Assembly (NCBI GenBank): GCA_000729835.1
Contig: JFHB01000129.1
Span: 1-64,000 of the forward strand
Origin: Atkinsonella hypoxylon
Lineage: Eukaryota; Ascomycota; Sordariomycetes; Hypocreales; Clavicipitaceae
Length of the DNA stretch: 64,000 nt
Direction: 5' to 3'
Part shown: positions 42,830 through 53,463 of the stretch, piece after piece
Layout: the number at the start of each line of letters is the position of its first letter
Numbering within the stretch: position 1 is the stretch's first letter
Notes under the pieces: generated by a model
What the model saw: only the letters and a program-made list of their open reading frames with translations
Database searches by the model: none
What the model was told of the DNA's origin: nothing
Made by a program: the position numbers and the translations under genes

Positions 42830-45800
42830 ATGGAATCGCCCATGTCTACGCAGGAGCAGCAGCTCTGTCAGTTACTGGCAGATCTGCCCGCACGCTTCGG
42901 CTATCGTTATACTGAAGAAGCAGCACAAGAACTCTTGCGGAGCTTATTTTGGTCTCTGGCCGGTGGCAATAATGACTATATGCGACTTCTCTTTCCCGAC
43001 GGCAAGTTGACAGAGAATTTGAGACTTAGTGAGGCTCAGGGAGCCGCCGAAGGTGCTGAATATACAGAAGCTGCTCGAGGAAAGCGCTGTGGTCACATTT
43101 TCAAGCCGGGCGAGGCATCCTACATGTGTCGGACGTGTGGAACTGACGAGACATGCTGTCTGTGCAGCCGATGCTTCGACTCCACGGACCATGCTGGTCA
43201 CATGGTTCGCATACAGATCTCGGTTGGCAACAGTGGATGTTGCGACTGCGGCGATGACGAAGCTTGGAACACACCCCTATTCTGTACCATTCATTCGGAT
43301 ATGCAGAAGGGTCCAGATAAAGGCAAAGGAAGGGAGGCGCCCGCCTTGCCCGAGGATCTTGTTAAGAACCTTCGTATGACCATCGGTCGCGTCTTTGATT
43401 ACATTTGCGATGTCATTTCCTGCTCACCCGAACAACTGAGGCAGCCAAAGACACGAGACTCGATTGAAAAGGATGAAGAAACCTCACGCTTGTCATCCAA
43501 ATACTACGGGGCAGAAGTCGAACCATGCAACGATTTCGCCCTAATTTTATGGAACGATGAAAAACACACAGTTCAGGAGGTACAAGATCAGGTTGCTCGG
43601 GCCTGTCGGAAGAGTCGCCGTCAGGCAGCCCGTGACGCCTGGGAAACAGATACTATTGGGCGAAGTATACTCGTCTACCTACCAGACATTGATCGACTGC
43701 TCCAGATGGCGAAAATAATGGAGGCTATCAGAGTGACTGTCACGATTCGATCCGCTCGCGATACGTTTCGTGAGCAAATGTGTGGTACACTTGTCGAATG
43801 GCTTAGCGATATCTCTGGCTGCTCCGTTGGTCATGATAATAATATTTTGAGATCCGTTGTTTGCGACGAGTCAATGAAACCGTGGCGTCAAGGCAGCGCT
43901 GCTACACACACCTCAGGCTTGATTGACGATGAGGACGAGGATGACCAGGAATTGGAATCTCGGGCCAATATGCGCGGAGTGAATGTGCGCTTCATTATGG
44001 CTTTGCAGGCAGCGGCCGGGCCGGATGGGGACCTGGAAGTTGATATTGTTGGACAGGACGAAGACGACGAGGGTGAAGGTGAAGATGACGACGCCGACAT
44101 GGGAGACAACGATGAAGACAATCGATCACCAACAAGCTCTGTAGCAGGTGGTGACGAGGATGAAGATGACGACGTTATGATGGTCGATGCCAGAGGAGAT
44201 GCTGGTGACCTTGGTATGAACTGGTCCCAATCAGATCAAGCTCTAGAAGAAGACGAAGCCACCATGGCAGGATACCCTCCGCCTCCACCCCCGCCGCTAG
44301 CCGCGCAAGTTCTTGCGAATGCGACTGCGACTGCGACTGCGACTGCGACTGCGACTACGGCTGCAACTACGGCTGCAACTACAACCACTTCGAGAGAGAG
44401 AGAGGGCACCCCTTCAGACTCCGACGCGGCAGAGCCTTTGATCGCCCCAGCTATCTATGCCAAAGCCAATATTGACATACCAAAAACACCTGGAAGAACG
44501 GAGATAGTCATTCCTCGACCCGGAAGATACTGGATCGAGACTCCGCCGGTCTACACTCAGCGAGATAATGTGCCACCTGCGGAGGATGTTTTCCAGCGTG
44601 TGCGTCTCGACTGGCTGTTGCTTTTCGATCTGCGCATGTGGAAGAAGGTCAGAAACGATCTTCGGTCCCTTTATATCTCGACAGTAGTGTCAATACCCGA
44701 ATTCAAAAGGGTTTTGGCCTTGAGATTCGCCAGCCTCTACACAATCCTAGCTCAGTTATATTTAGTTGGTGACAGGGAGCCAGATCACTCCATCATCAAT
44801 CTTTCGCTGCAAATGTTGACCACTCCTTCCATCACTGCAGAAGTTGTCGAGCGTGGCAACTTCATGAGCAGTTTGCTCGCAATATTGTATACATTCTTGA
44901 CTACTAGACAGGTCGGCCACCCCTGGGACGTGTCATCGGACGCAGTTCTCGCCTTCGAAAGTGGCTCCGTTACTAATCGTCGCATGTATCACTTCTACCA
45001 AGACCTGAAATATTTGTTTGGCTCCCCACACGTTCAGGAACGAGTGAGATCAGAGCCTAGGTATCTGATGCAGTTTCTGGACCTGGTCAAACTCCATCAG
45101 TGTATTGGGCCAAATGTGCGGGCGGTAGTCGAGCATGTGGAATACGAAGCTGATTCTTGGATAACGGCTTCGTTGGTAACCAGGCAAATAAATCTCCAAG
45201 CAAGGAATCTGGCTGAAGCGTTCAGAGACTGCCCTGCAGAGGAGATTCATTATCTCCAACGAGCTATCCGATTTACCGCGAAGACAGTCATTCTCATGTC
45301 GATAGGCGCAGAAAGGCATCGCTTTAAGCAAGGAGAGATTAAAGATGAAGTCAAGTTCAAGTCCTTGGGCGACTTCGAGTTTGATTCTGACAATGCCACC
45401 TATGACGTAGTCAAGTTTGTGGTTGAGAAAGATTCTATCAGCTTTCATCATGCTCTGCATTATACATTATCTTGGCTGATAGAGTGTGGAAGATCACTTC
45501 CTGCGTCGAACATTCGGACTTTGATCAGCTTTACTGCTCAAGAGCTTCGTTCAAAACCAAAACTAATGGGCCGACCCCAGATTCCGAGAAAAGACTATGG
45601 TCCTGAAGACTATCTCATGGCACTATTTGACTTTCCCTTGCGAGTTTGCGCTTGGCTTGCACAAATCAAAGCCAACATGTGGGTGCGGAACGGTATCAGC
45701 TTGCGACACCAAGCAAGCACATATCGTGGTGTTGGACAAAGAGATGTCTCGCATCATAGAGACATATTCCTGCTACAAACAGCCATGGTAGTGTGCAATC

Positions 45801-48800
45801 CAAGCCGCGTACTTGCTTCTATCATCGATCGATTTGGGATGGATGGATGGGTTAAAGGTCTATTTGAACTCAAGTCCGAAGCCCAGGATGATGCTCAACA
45901 TCTGGACATTGTTGAGGATATGATACATTTACTCATTGTTCTTCTCAGCGACCGAACGTCCCTGATTGCTCCAGAAGATGAGCCAAACTCGCGCATCCTA
46001 GCTATGCGACGCGATATAATACATGTTTTGTGCTTCAAACCATTATCATTCAACGAGATATGCAACAAATTGCCGGAGAAATACCAAGAGCAGGAAGATT
46101 TCCATCGCGTGCTGGACGAGATGGCAACCTTCAAGCCTCCCGAGGGTGTGTCTGATGTCGGCACTTTTGAGCTTCGACCAGAATTTATCGAAGAGATCGA
46201 TCCTTATATTGCACACTATAACAAGAATCAACGCGAGGAGTCTGAAATGGCGTATCGAAAGAAGATGGCAAAGAAGACTGGAAAGGCAGTTGAGGATATT
46301 GTTTACGAACCCAAACACCGCTCTGTTCCATCAGGCCTCTTTGAAAACCTGGGACAGTTTACTGGCACTGGGATGTTTGCGCAAATTGTTTATTATTCGC
46401 TCTTGTATCCTTTAGTTGCCCCAAAGTTCACACCGTCAGTTCCTCTCACTCGCCTGGAGACCTTCCTCCAGGTGGTCTTGCATCTCATTCTCATCGCGAT
46501 ACTGGAAGATCAGAGCAATGAGGCAGATGCGGGTGAGAGCTCTCCGAATTCTTTTGTTCATATTGCTCTCACAACACCTGCTAGAAGCAACTTCATGCCA
46601 GAAGCCAGCAATTCTCGAACGATTGTATCTCTATTGAATATGATGGCCACCAAGGATGGATTTAAATCAGTCCATTCAAAAATTGCATTGGTGTTGAGGC
46701 GCATGAAGCAGAAGCGTCCACAAGCATTCGAGTCTTCGTTCATTCATCTTGGGATCACGGTAGATCGCGTCGATACGGCCTCGCCTGCCAACACATCGGC
46801 AGAAGAAGAGAGAGAACGAAGGAAGAAGGCTGCATTAAGCCGCCAGGCCAAAGTCATGGCGCAATTTCAACAGCAACAAAAGAGCTTTCTTGAGACCCAG
46901 GGTGGCATAGATTGGGGGTCTGATTTGGACGAGGACGATAAAGAGATGGATCAATCCGATGACCGAAAACACAATTGGAAGTACCCCATAGGAACATGTA
47001 TCTTGTGTCAGGAAGAGGCGGATGACAGAAGGCTTTATGGCACGTTTGCACTCCTGAACGAAAGCCGTATACTACGGCAGACAGACTTCCAAGATCCTGA
47101 CCTTGTGAGAGAAGCTTCACAAACACCATGTAGCCTGGACCGATCTGCTGAAGATATTCGACCCTTTGGCATCGCTCACGAGAATCGAAAAATGGTGGAG
47201 AAGTTAAATGCAAATGGCGAGACATTCCTGGCTGAAAGACAGACCATTGGCAAAGGCTACAAGGCCAATCGCTCCCGATCAGGTCCAGTAGCAAGCAGTT
47301 GTGGCCATATGATGCATTACCGCTGTTTTGAATTGTATTACGAGGCGACAAATCGTCGACATAATCATCAAATTGCTCGACATCATCCCGAAGATACACG
47401 GCGGAACGAATTCGTGTGCCCCCTGTGCAAGGCCCTCGGCAACGCATTTCTTCCCATCATATGGAAGGGCTTGGAAGAGTCATATCCTGGTTATCTTCAT
47501 CCACAAAATCCCTTTGAAGAATTTCTAGAAAAGCAAATGGGGTCAGCGTACTGGCTTGGTGGAAGCAAGGCGCGCGAAGTCGATGACCCTGGTTTGCCGA
47601 CCATCTTCACACCCAGCGTGCCGGGAAGCTTGGTTGAAACATTGACCAATCCGCAGCCTAGCAGTGACGCAACTTGGGGAAGGGATGATACCTATGCCCG
47701 GTCCTCTGTACTTGGTACACCCGCGAGTTCCTCATTCTCAGCTGCTGGTACACCAGAACTTAGGAACTCTCAGACACCGCCTGCAGCCAATAGCCAAATT
47801 GTGGGAGAGTTGCTCTCGGCTTATCGACGCCTCAGGGACACATTGCGAGTGAACGGACTGCAGACAAGACACGTCATTGACGCAAAGCTCAATGGCGGTG
47901 ACGATCTTTCGTCAAGTGATACCCTGGTACAGGTGATTGGGTTCACGATCTCTTCTGTTGAAATTCAGCAGCGAGGTGTAGAAGCCTTGCCTGGAATGAC
48001 ACTGCTGGACAGGATCCCGGATCAAGTACTAGTGCACCTCCGAGTTCTCTCCGAGACTGTGTCCTCCTATATATCTGTGGGGGCCCGCCATTCTGATGCA
48101 GAGAATCGGATTGAGGCTGAATTCCGCAAAGACAGTGAGAGGCAACATCGTCAGCTATTTATGTCCCGTTACTTCGGCGCTGGTACACCCTATACCAGAA
48201 GACCGTTAGACGTGGATCCGCCTCTTTTAAGTCTTGATGCATTTACTTTCATGGTCGAATGTGCCTACGGTTTCGTGCCCGCTCATAAGGCAGAGATTGC
48301 CCACCTCCTGCGACTTTGTTACCTTGCCGAAATTGTCAGAGTTGTGTATCACATGGGGCGAAATATGCCTGTCACTATGTGGGTTGGTGGACTTGCTGGC
48401 AGACAAACGCAGGATCCAGCGATGAGTAATTTCGCTCACTTTGCCTTCGCTGTTACACAAACCGCTTTGGAGTTTGAGGCTGCCAACATGTCCGAGGCAA
48501 ACCGTGAAGAAGCTGAAAACAAGGGCTTTCAACAGCCAGGAGTTGACGCACTGGAAGGTTGGTACACTTTTGTGAAGAAGTATGCACTGACCTTCCTACG
48601 AAAATGCGTCATTTTCCTATATGTCAAGTATGGAGTCGACTTCAAGAGCCATGTGTCTTCAAGCCAAGACGCCGATGCCGACGAGCTCGACAGGTTAACC
48701 GAGGCACTTCGAGTCCCCACGTTTGATGAGATATGCGCGGCCATGACGAACACAGCAGCTGCTTGTGGCTGGCCAGCGACTACTCACGCTCTAGTCACCG

Positions 48801-49448
48801 GATGGATCAAGCACCAAGTTATGTGGCCTCGGGGATATGGCGATATGAGCCACTCAGCCCTCGTCAGCCATCCGGGTATTTTTGAACTTGTTGGGCTCCC
48901 CAAAACCTACGATACTCTCATAGAGGAGGCAACGAGAAGGAGATGCCCCACCACGGGTAAAGATCTCACCGACCCTGTCATTTGTTTATTCTGCGGTGAG
49001 ATATTATGTAGCCAAAGTACTTGCTGCCAAAAGCCGGAGACTACGGGAAGGGACACAACGAGGATCGGTGGCGCACAGCAACATATGCGGAAGTAAGTGC
49101 ACAAAACAAGGCAATGCACCGGCTTGAAGTATAACTTGCTAGCAGTAAGGAGACGAGAATTTGCTGACAATATTTGACAGGTGTCAACAAAACATTGGCG
49201 TTTATTTGAACATCCGCAAATGCTCATTAGTCTACTTATTCCGTCAGTCCGGATCATACGCACCGGCACCTTACACTGATAAGTATGGCGAGACCGACCC
49301 TCAGCTTCGACACGGGAGACAACTGTTTCTCAATCAAAAACGCTACGACTTGATGGTGCGAAACACAGTACTGAATCATGGAGTACCCAGTGTGATCAGT
49401 CGCAGGTTGGAGGCCGAGATTAACAACGGAGGCTGGGATACCTTGTAA
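42830..49448 (+). CDS. UBR1: N-recognin E3 ubiquitin ligase Ubr1
   Basis: Two exons, 42830-49092 and 49181-49448, give 2176 residues, a normal fungal Ubr1 size; exon 1 is 6.3 kb without introns. The UBR box is at about 87-157 (CGHIFKPGEASYMCRTCG ... CCDCGDDEAW), and a ClpS-like type-2 N-degron region at about 236-310 (FALILWNDEKHTVQEV). An acidic low-complexity stretch (365-455) and an Ala-Thr/poly-Pro segment (about 480-520) follow. The RING-H2 spans C1390 to C1533 (CILC ... CGHMMHYRC ... CPLC). The C-terminal autoinhibitory region, around residue 2040 on, contains CPTTGKDLTDPVICLFCGEILC-like Cys motifs and ends in exon 2 (RRLEAEINNGGWDTL). It should recognise N-degrons and ubiquitylate them in the cytosol. 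A second Met at residue 5 is an alternative start. Confidence 0.95.
44321..44388. repeat. Hexanucleotide microsatellite (GCGACT)n inside UBR1
   Basis: Six perfect GCGACT units (44321-44356) and then degenerate copies encode Ala-Thr repeats from residue 498. It is a likely length-variable site but preserves frame. Confidence 0.85.
49093..49180 (+). other. UBR1 intron
   Basis: The donor GTAAGT follows GCGGAA, and GCTGACAATATTTGACAG precedes the second exon. The 88-nt intron restores MRK-CQQNIGVYLNIRKC, matching the conserved Ubr1 C-terminus. Confidence 0.88.
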
Positions 49449-50338
49449 AAGAGGGGAGTCAGAGCTTAGCATCGCATTCATAGAAGATTGAATTCTGGAA
49501 AAGGAAATCTGGAGTTTTATCTTTTTTTTTTTTTCTAGTTATCACCTTGTTGACCCCTGTCTTTACGGAGCATGACTACAATGACTGACAGATCATGATG
49601 GATGTCGCCAGGAAATTGAAAACCACCACTTAGATACCTAAGAAATGCCACAGATTACTCTAGCATTATTTTAGCATTGATGCAATGACAGTTTGGTGTA
49701 TTCGTATATCAAATAGCTCTAAGGCTGGAGCCGACAGGCTTGCTTCCACAGTGCGTACAGTGCGTACAGTGTGTACATGGTTTGAACTGTATGCGGAGAC
49801 GGAGCTTGGCTCACAAAGTCACAAAGGCCAATCAGACGTGGGGACCAGGCGCGTCCCAACGTGCCTGCGTCTTGCGACTTGTCAATCAATGAAGGCAGAG
49901 AGCCAGAGTCGGCTTTTGTATCCGAGTCTAGCTTTCATCCTGCGATCTCCTGTCAAGTGCGACCTTGTCCCGCGTAGCAGCATTTTCCACTTTCGAATTT
50001 TTAATTTGTGAAGCTTCCGCGTCCGCGAGCACAGCTTTTATTGGACCATGGGGCGAAGGTCTAGTCGCGCCGCTGCTAGAAAGGCATCCGCAGCCCTGGG
50101 TATGGATACTTCTTTCCTTTTCTCCTCCTCGACAAGTCGACAGACATCTTGCGCCAAACTTCTTCTCCGGCAACGTCAACACTTTGAGCGTGCAGAACTC
50201 GCGCGATAGAATCCGACAGTCTCTGTCGTGCGTATTTTGAGCTTTTTGCACTCATTATTTTTTTTTTCCCTTTCTTATCTTTTTCCTCCTCATCACTTGT
50301 CGTTGTCAGCGGACATTTTCCATGATTTCAGCGCCAAC
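49449..50338. other. Spacer, UBR1 to RSC7-like gene
   Basis: 890 bp between plus-strand genes. A T tract is at 49519-49533, and a CT-rich leader precedes the next start. The upstream frame at 50228 is in phase with the next gene but its product lacks the MTPRSRIRLK start. Confidence 0.55.
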
Positions 50339-51995
50339 ATGACGCCAAGATCCAGAATTAGATTGAAGCTAACGCGTAACTCAAATACTACAGAGAGCGC
50401 ACCCAAAGAATTTGCTGATGTCGAAGACGAGCCTATGCCTGATGCTGGCGCCAGTGACGACGGTGACGAACACGAAGAGCCGCCCGCGCAAGCAGAAGAA
50501 GACGAGCAAGAAGAGACCAAGCTAGAAGACGAGGATAATGAGGATAATGGGGATAATGGGGACAATGAGGAAAACGAAGAAGGAGAAGGTGCTGCAAAGG
50601 ACGAAGAGTCGGCCAAGGATCCTAGTCCGCCCCCACAACCTGTAATTCGACGAAAGCGGCTGGGTCGTCCACCGAAAAACAAGCCCCCGGACTGGGATCC
50701 TATGATCACGGTAACAGAAGACACCCCCCGTCGTCGTGGGCGGGGAGGATGGCGAGGCCGTGGTGGGCGCAAAGGCGGACCTGCGGCACCCAAGGCAGAA
50801 CAAGTCATCGACGCCGAAGGCACAATTGCCGAGATTGTGGACGATGAGTGCGTGCTTCCAGAGGATCCAGAGGGTCGACAGAAGGTCGACAAGTTGGGCA
50901 ATCTGGAGGGCGGACGCGAATACCGCTGTCGAACCTTTACCTTGTTGGGACGAGGAAACCGGTTGTACATGTTGTCAACAGAGCCAGCGCGTTGTGTTGG
51001 TTTCAGGGACAGCTACTTGTTCTTCACGAAACATCGAAAGCTACACAAGATCATTGTAGATGACGACGAGAAGCGAGACATGATTGAACGCGAGATTATT
51101 CCGCATTCATACAAGGGCCGATCAATAGGTGTCGTGACAGCCCGATCAGTCTTTAGAGAGTTCGGCGCGAGAATTGTTGTCGGTGGCAAGCGCATCATTG
51201 ACGATTTCAATGTGACACAGCTGCGCGAAGAAGGTGCGATAGAGGGTCAACTCGCTGACCCTGACGACCACTTTATTCCGGGTCAACCATATAATAAGAA
51301 CCAATATGTGGCCTGGCACGGTGCCAGTGCGGTGTATCATACGAATGTGCCGACTGTGCCAGTACCCAATGGCAAGCCGGAATACAAGAAACGCAAGGTC
51401 AATGTCAATGATACAAACTGGATGCTGGAGCATGCTCGGGAAGCGAGGTATGGAACACGAAGCTTTTATTCCCCCCCCCTCTCTCGATTTCCATGAAGAC
51501 GTACTGACTTTCGGCTATAGCATATTCAATGCCGGCATCAACGCCATTCGGAAATTCAACAATGCCGGAGTGTATGATGTACACACCAACATAATGCAAT
51601 ATCCCGCTATTATGCAGCCCACACGCGTTCGCATTGAGCAGGTGACTTCCAACGATGAGGAGTCTTACAAGGCAAGTGCCAAGTTTCCTACGGTGCCGCT
51701 GAGAATGGCGAGAAATTTTCTCATCATGGACACGTACTGCGAGAATGCGCCTAGCAATGAAGCATCACTGCCTTGTAGCAAGGAGACACCGGCGGACTTT
51801 GTAGCCTCGTTCAACGGACTAGAAGCCGTTTCAGATGAGATCAAGGACCTCCTGCCTCCAGAGTGCCGAAAGGCATTTGACAGGGCATTAGAAGCGAAGG
51901 AAGAATTCCACTCGAGATGGGGGGCGGAGAAGGAAAAAATGTCACGACGAGATCCCATAATTGACAAGGCTATCGTACCCTACAGTATGTCATGA
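50339..51995 (+). CDS. RSC7: RSC7/Npl6-like chromatin-remodelling complex subunit
   Basis: Two exons, 50339-51447 and 51521-51995, give 527 residues. An N-terminal basic stretch (MTPRSRIRLKLTR) and a long acidic region (about 25-95, with EDN/GDN repeats) precede an AT-hook-like RKRLGRPPKNKP and the RGRGGWRGRGG patch. The family core then appears: EYRCRTFTLLGRGNRLYMLST, EPARCVGFRDSYLFFTKH, PHSYKGRSIGVVTARSVFRE FGARI and, across the intron, WMLEHAREA-SIFNAGINA and VYDVHTNIMQYP. This is the RSC7/Npl6 domain of RSC and SWI/SNF accessory subunits, so a nuclear chromatin remodeller is expected; RSC versus SWI/SNF assignment is unsure. Start chosen at 50339 because the upstream in-frame residues are not family-like. 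Confidence 0.88.
50531..50566. repeat. 9-bp coding repeat (GAGGATAAT type)
   Basis: Four imperfect 9-bp copies (GAGGATAAT, GGGGATAAT, GGGGACAAT) encode EDN/GDN units in the acidic region of the RSC7-like protein. Confidence 0.85.
51448..51520 (+). other. Intron of RSC7-like gene
   Basis: The donor GTATGG follows GCGAG and the acceptor GGCTATAG precedes CATATTC. The 73-nt intron carries an eight-C run. Splicing gives HAREA-SIFNAGINA, as expected for the family. Confidence 0.87.
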
Positions 51996-53063
51996 AACAA
52001 ACTCGAGAGAAGGTGGCTCCTAGTATGAAGTAGAGGACGGTTTGAGATGCTAGTCAGTGTATGGAGTAAAACAGGCTAGGTTATTCTTGATTGAGGGGGG
52101 CTCCTTTAGACTTGATGGGAAGGGAAGGGAAGGGAAGGGAAGGGCGTTTGGCGTAGCTAGTAGAACTGTTCAGACTTGGCAAGGCGAATGCTGTCTTGTC
52201 CATGCTCCATGGATTTTTCACACCTAGTTGGCGAAATTCGTGAACCTTGGCTGGATCCTCTATATTATTCTGCGATAGAGTTGATGCGTACATGCTGCAG
52301 GGAACTAACTGCTCGCAGCATCGAAGACGCATCTGGTTGGGACGACACGTACTAGTACTACAGCAGGAGGCACTTTACGAAGATTCCAACAGTAGTTAGT
52401 ACTCCGTGACGCACAAATAAATACAGGCTTACATGACACGGGATGGGTGGCAAGGTCAGAAGTTGTCCAAGGGAGGAAACCAACGCCTCGCAGGAGAAAA
52501 CTGTAACAAAGTTCCTCGTCTCAGCTTGCGACCGCCTCCGCCGCTCCGAAACCATGACCAGAGACCGCCCTAGTCTGCTGATTCATGCGTGAATTCCATA
52601 AAATTCCCTAGCGCGAAGGACGTTGTTTTGTTCTCCGGGTCCGTCATGCGGACGCTTATCTTGGAGCGAACTTTGACATCGTGGTTGGGATGCGAGGAAC
52701 CACTTTGAAGAGCCATGTTTCAGCGTTGTATCTGGTTCAAAGGCGTTATTTCTCGCGATCTAGGAGACTCGTCACAGATGTATCCCCGTGTAAGGGATCC
52801 GTCCCAACATGGTGTTGTGCATGATGCCTCAGCTTCGTAGGAAGTAGCATGCCGCGCAAATGAATATAATCACTTCCATGACCCCCTTCGCACCCTCCGA
52901 GAACCCCATGCTTCCTTCTGTCTCCGTTCCTTCAATCGACTCTATTCCAAGGCTGGTCCTCCAAAGTTATTCACGTCCGTTCCCCATCACAGTCCGTCCA
53001 ACCGCAGTGCAGGTGTCCTATCCCGTTCTCCGTAATCATCGCACATAAAAGTTCAAAACAAAA
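51996..53063. other. Spacer, RSC7 to small secreted protein
   Basis: 1068 bp between plus-strand genes. It contains a GGGAA repeat at 52117-52144 and AGTACTCCGT at 52398-52407. The leader near 52900-53063 is CT-rich. No gene is supported on either strand. Confidence 0.5.
52117..52144. repeat. Simple repeat (GGGAA)n
   Basis: Five to six units of GGGAA, in the 3' spacer of the RSC7-like gene. Confidence 0.9.
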
Positions 53064-53463
53064 ATGAAGTCTGTCGCCGTCACCCTCCTCTTGGCCGCCG
53101 TGGCCTCAGTGTCCGCCGCTCCAGCCGACACGTCCAACCGACGCGGTACGTTCTGGAAGCCTGGGGCACCCTATCTCTAGGCCTTGATACTGACTACATG
53201 TCGCAGACGTCGCGAGTACCTTCAAGGGCGTCGGGGATGCGCTCAACCCCGCGAATCTGGCGAAGAAGCTCCTGGGCGCCCGGGATGCAGACTTCGACGC
53301 TCTATCTGCTCCGCCGGACGGCGAGGAAGATGATTTCGCAAAGCGAGATGTCCTGGCCATGGCTGGAGAAGAGGAGGACGGAGGCTTTGCTAAGCGCGAG
53401 GAAGAATGGGCATTCGCCAGGCGTGACATCCAATATGAGGATGAGGATGAGGATGGGGCATAG
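53064..53463 (+). CDS. Small secreted precursor with dibasic (kexin-type) sites, 112 aa
   Basis: Two exons, 53064-53145 and 53207-53463, give 112 residues. The N-terminus is a textbook signal peptide (MKSVAVTLLLAAVASVSA, cleavage near residue 18/19). Just after it comes SNRRD (R26-R27), and then an amphipathic segment VASTFKGVGDALNPANLAKK. The second half contains three F-A-[K/R]-R-[D/E] motifs: DFAKRD (70-75), GFAKRE (87-92) and AFARRD (96-101). Kexin cleavage after these would release acidic peptides of 17, 9 and 12 residues (the last DIQYEDEDEDGA). No Cys residues are present. It is not an alpha-factor pheromone (no repeated WC..G.PCW) nor a repeat-type ustiloxin precursor. The short ORF is too small for the usual thresholds and is spliced. 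I recognise no named family. Confidence 0.72.
53146..53206 (+). other. Intron of the small secreted protein gene
   Basis: The donor GTACGT follows CGACGCG and the acceptor TCGCAG precedes ACGTCG. The 61-nt intron contains a CTGAC branch-like element. It lies right after the first dibasic pair (R26-R27). Confidence 0.8.
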
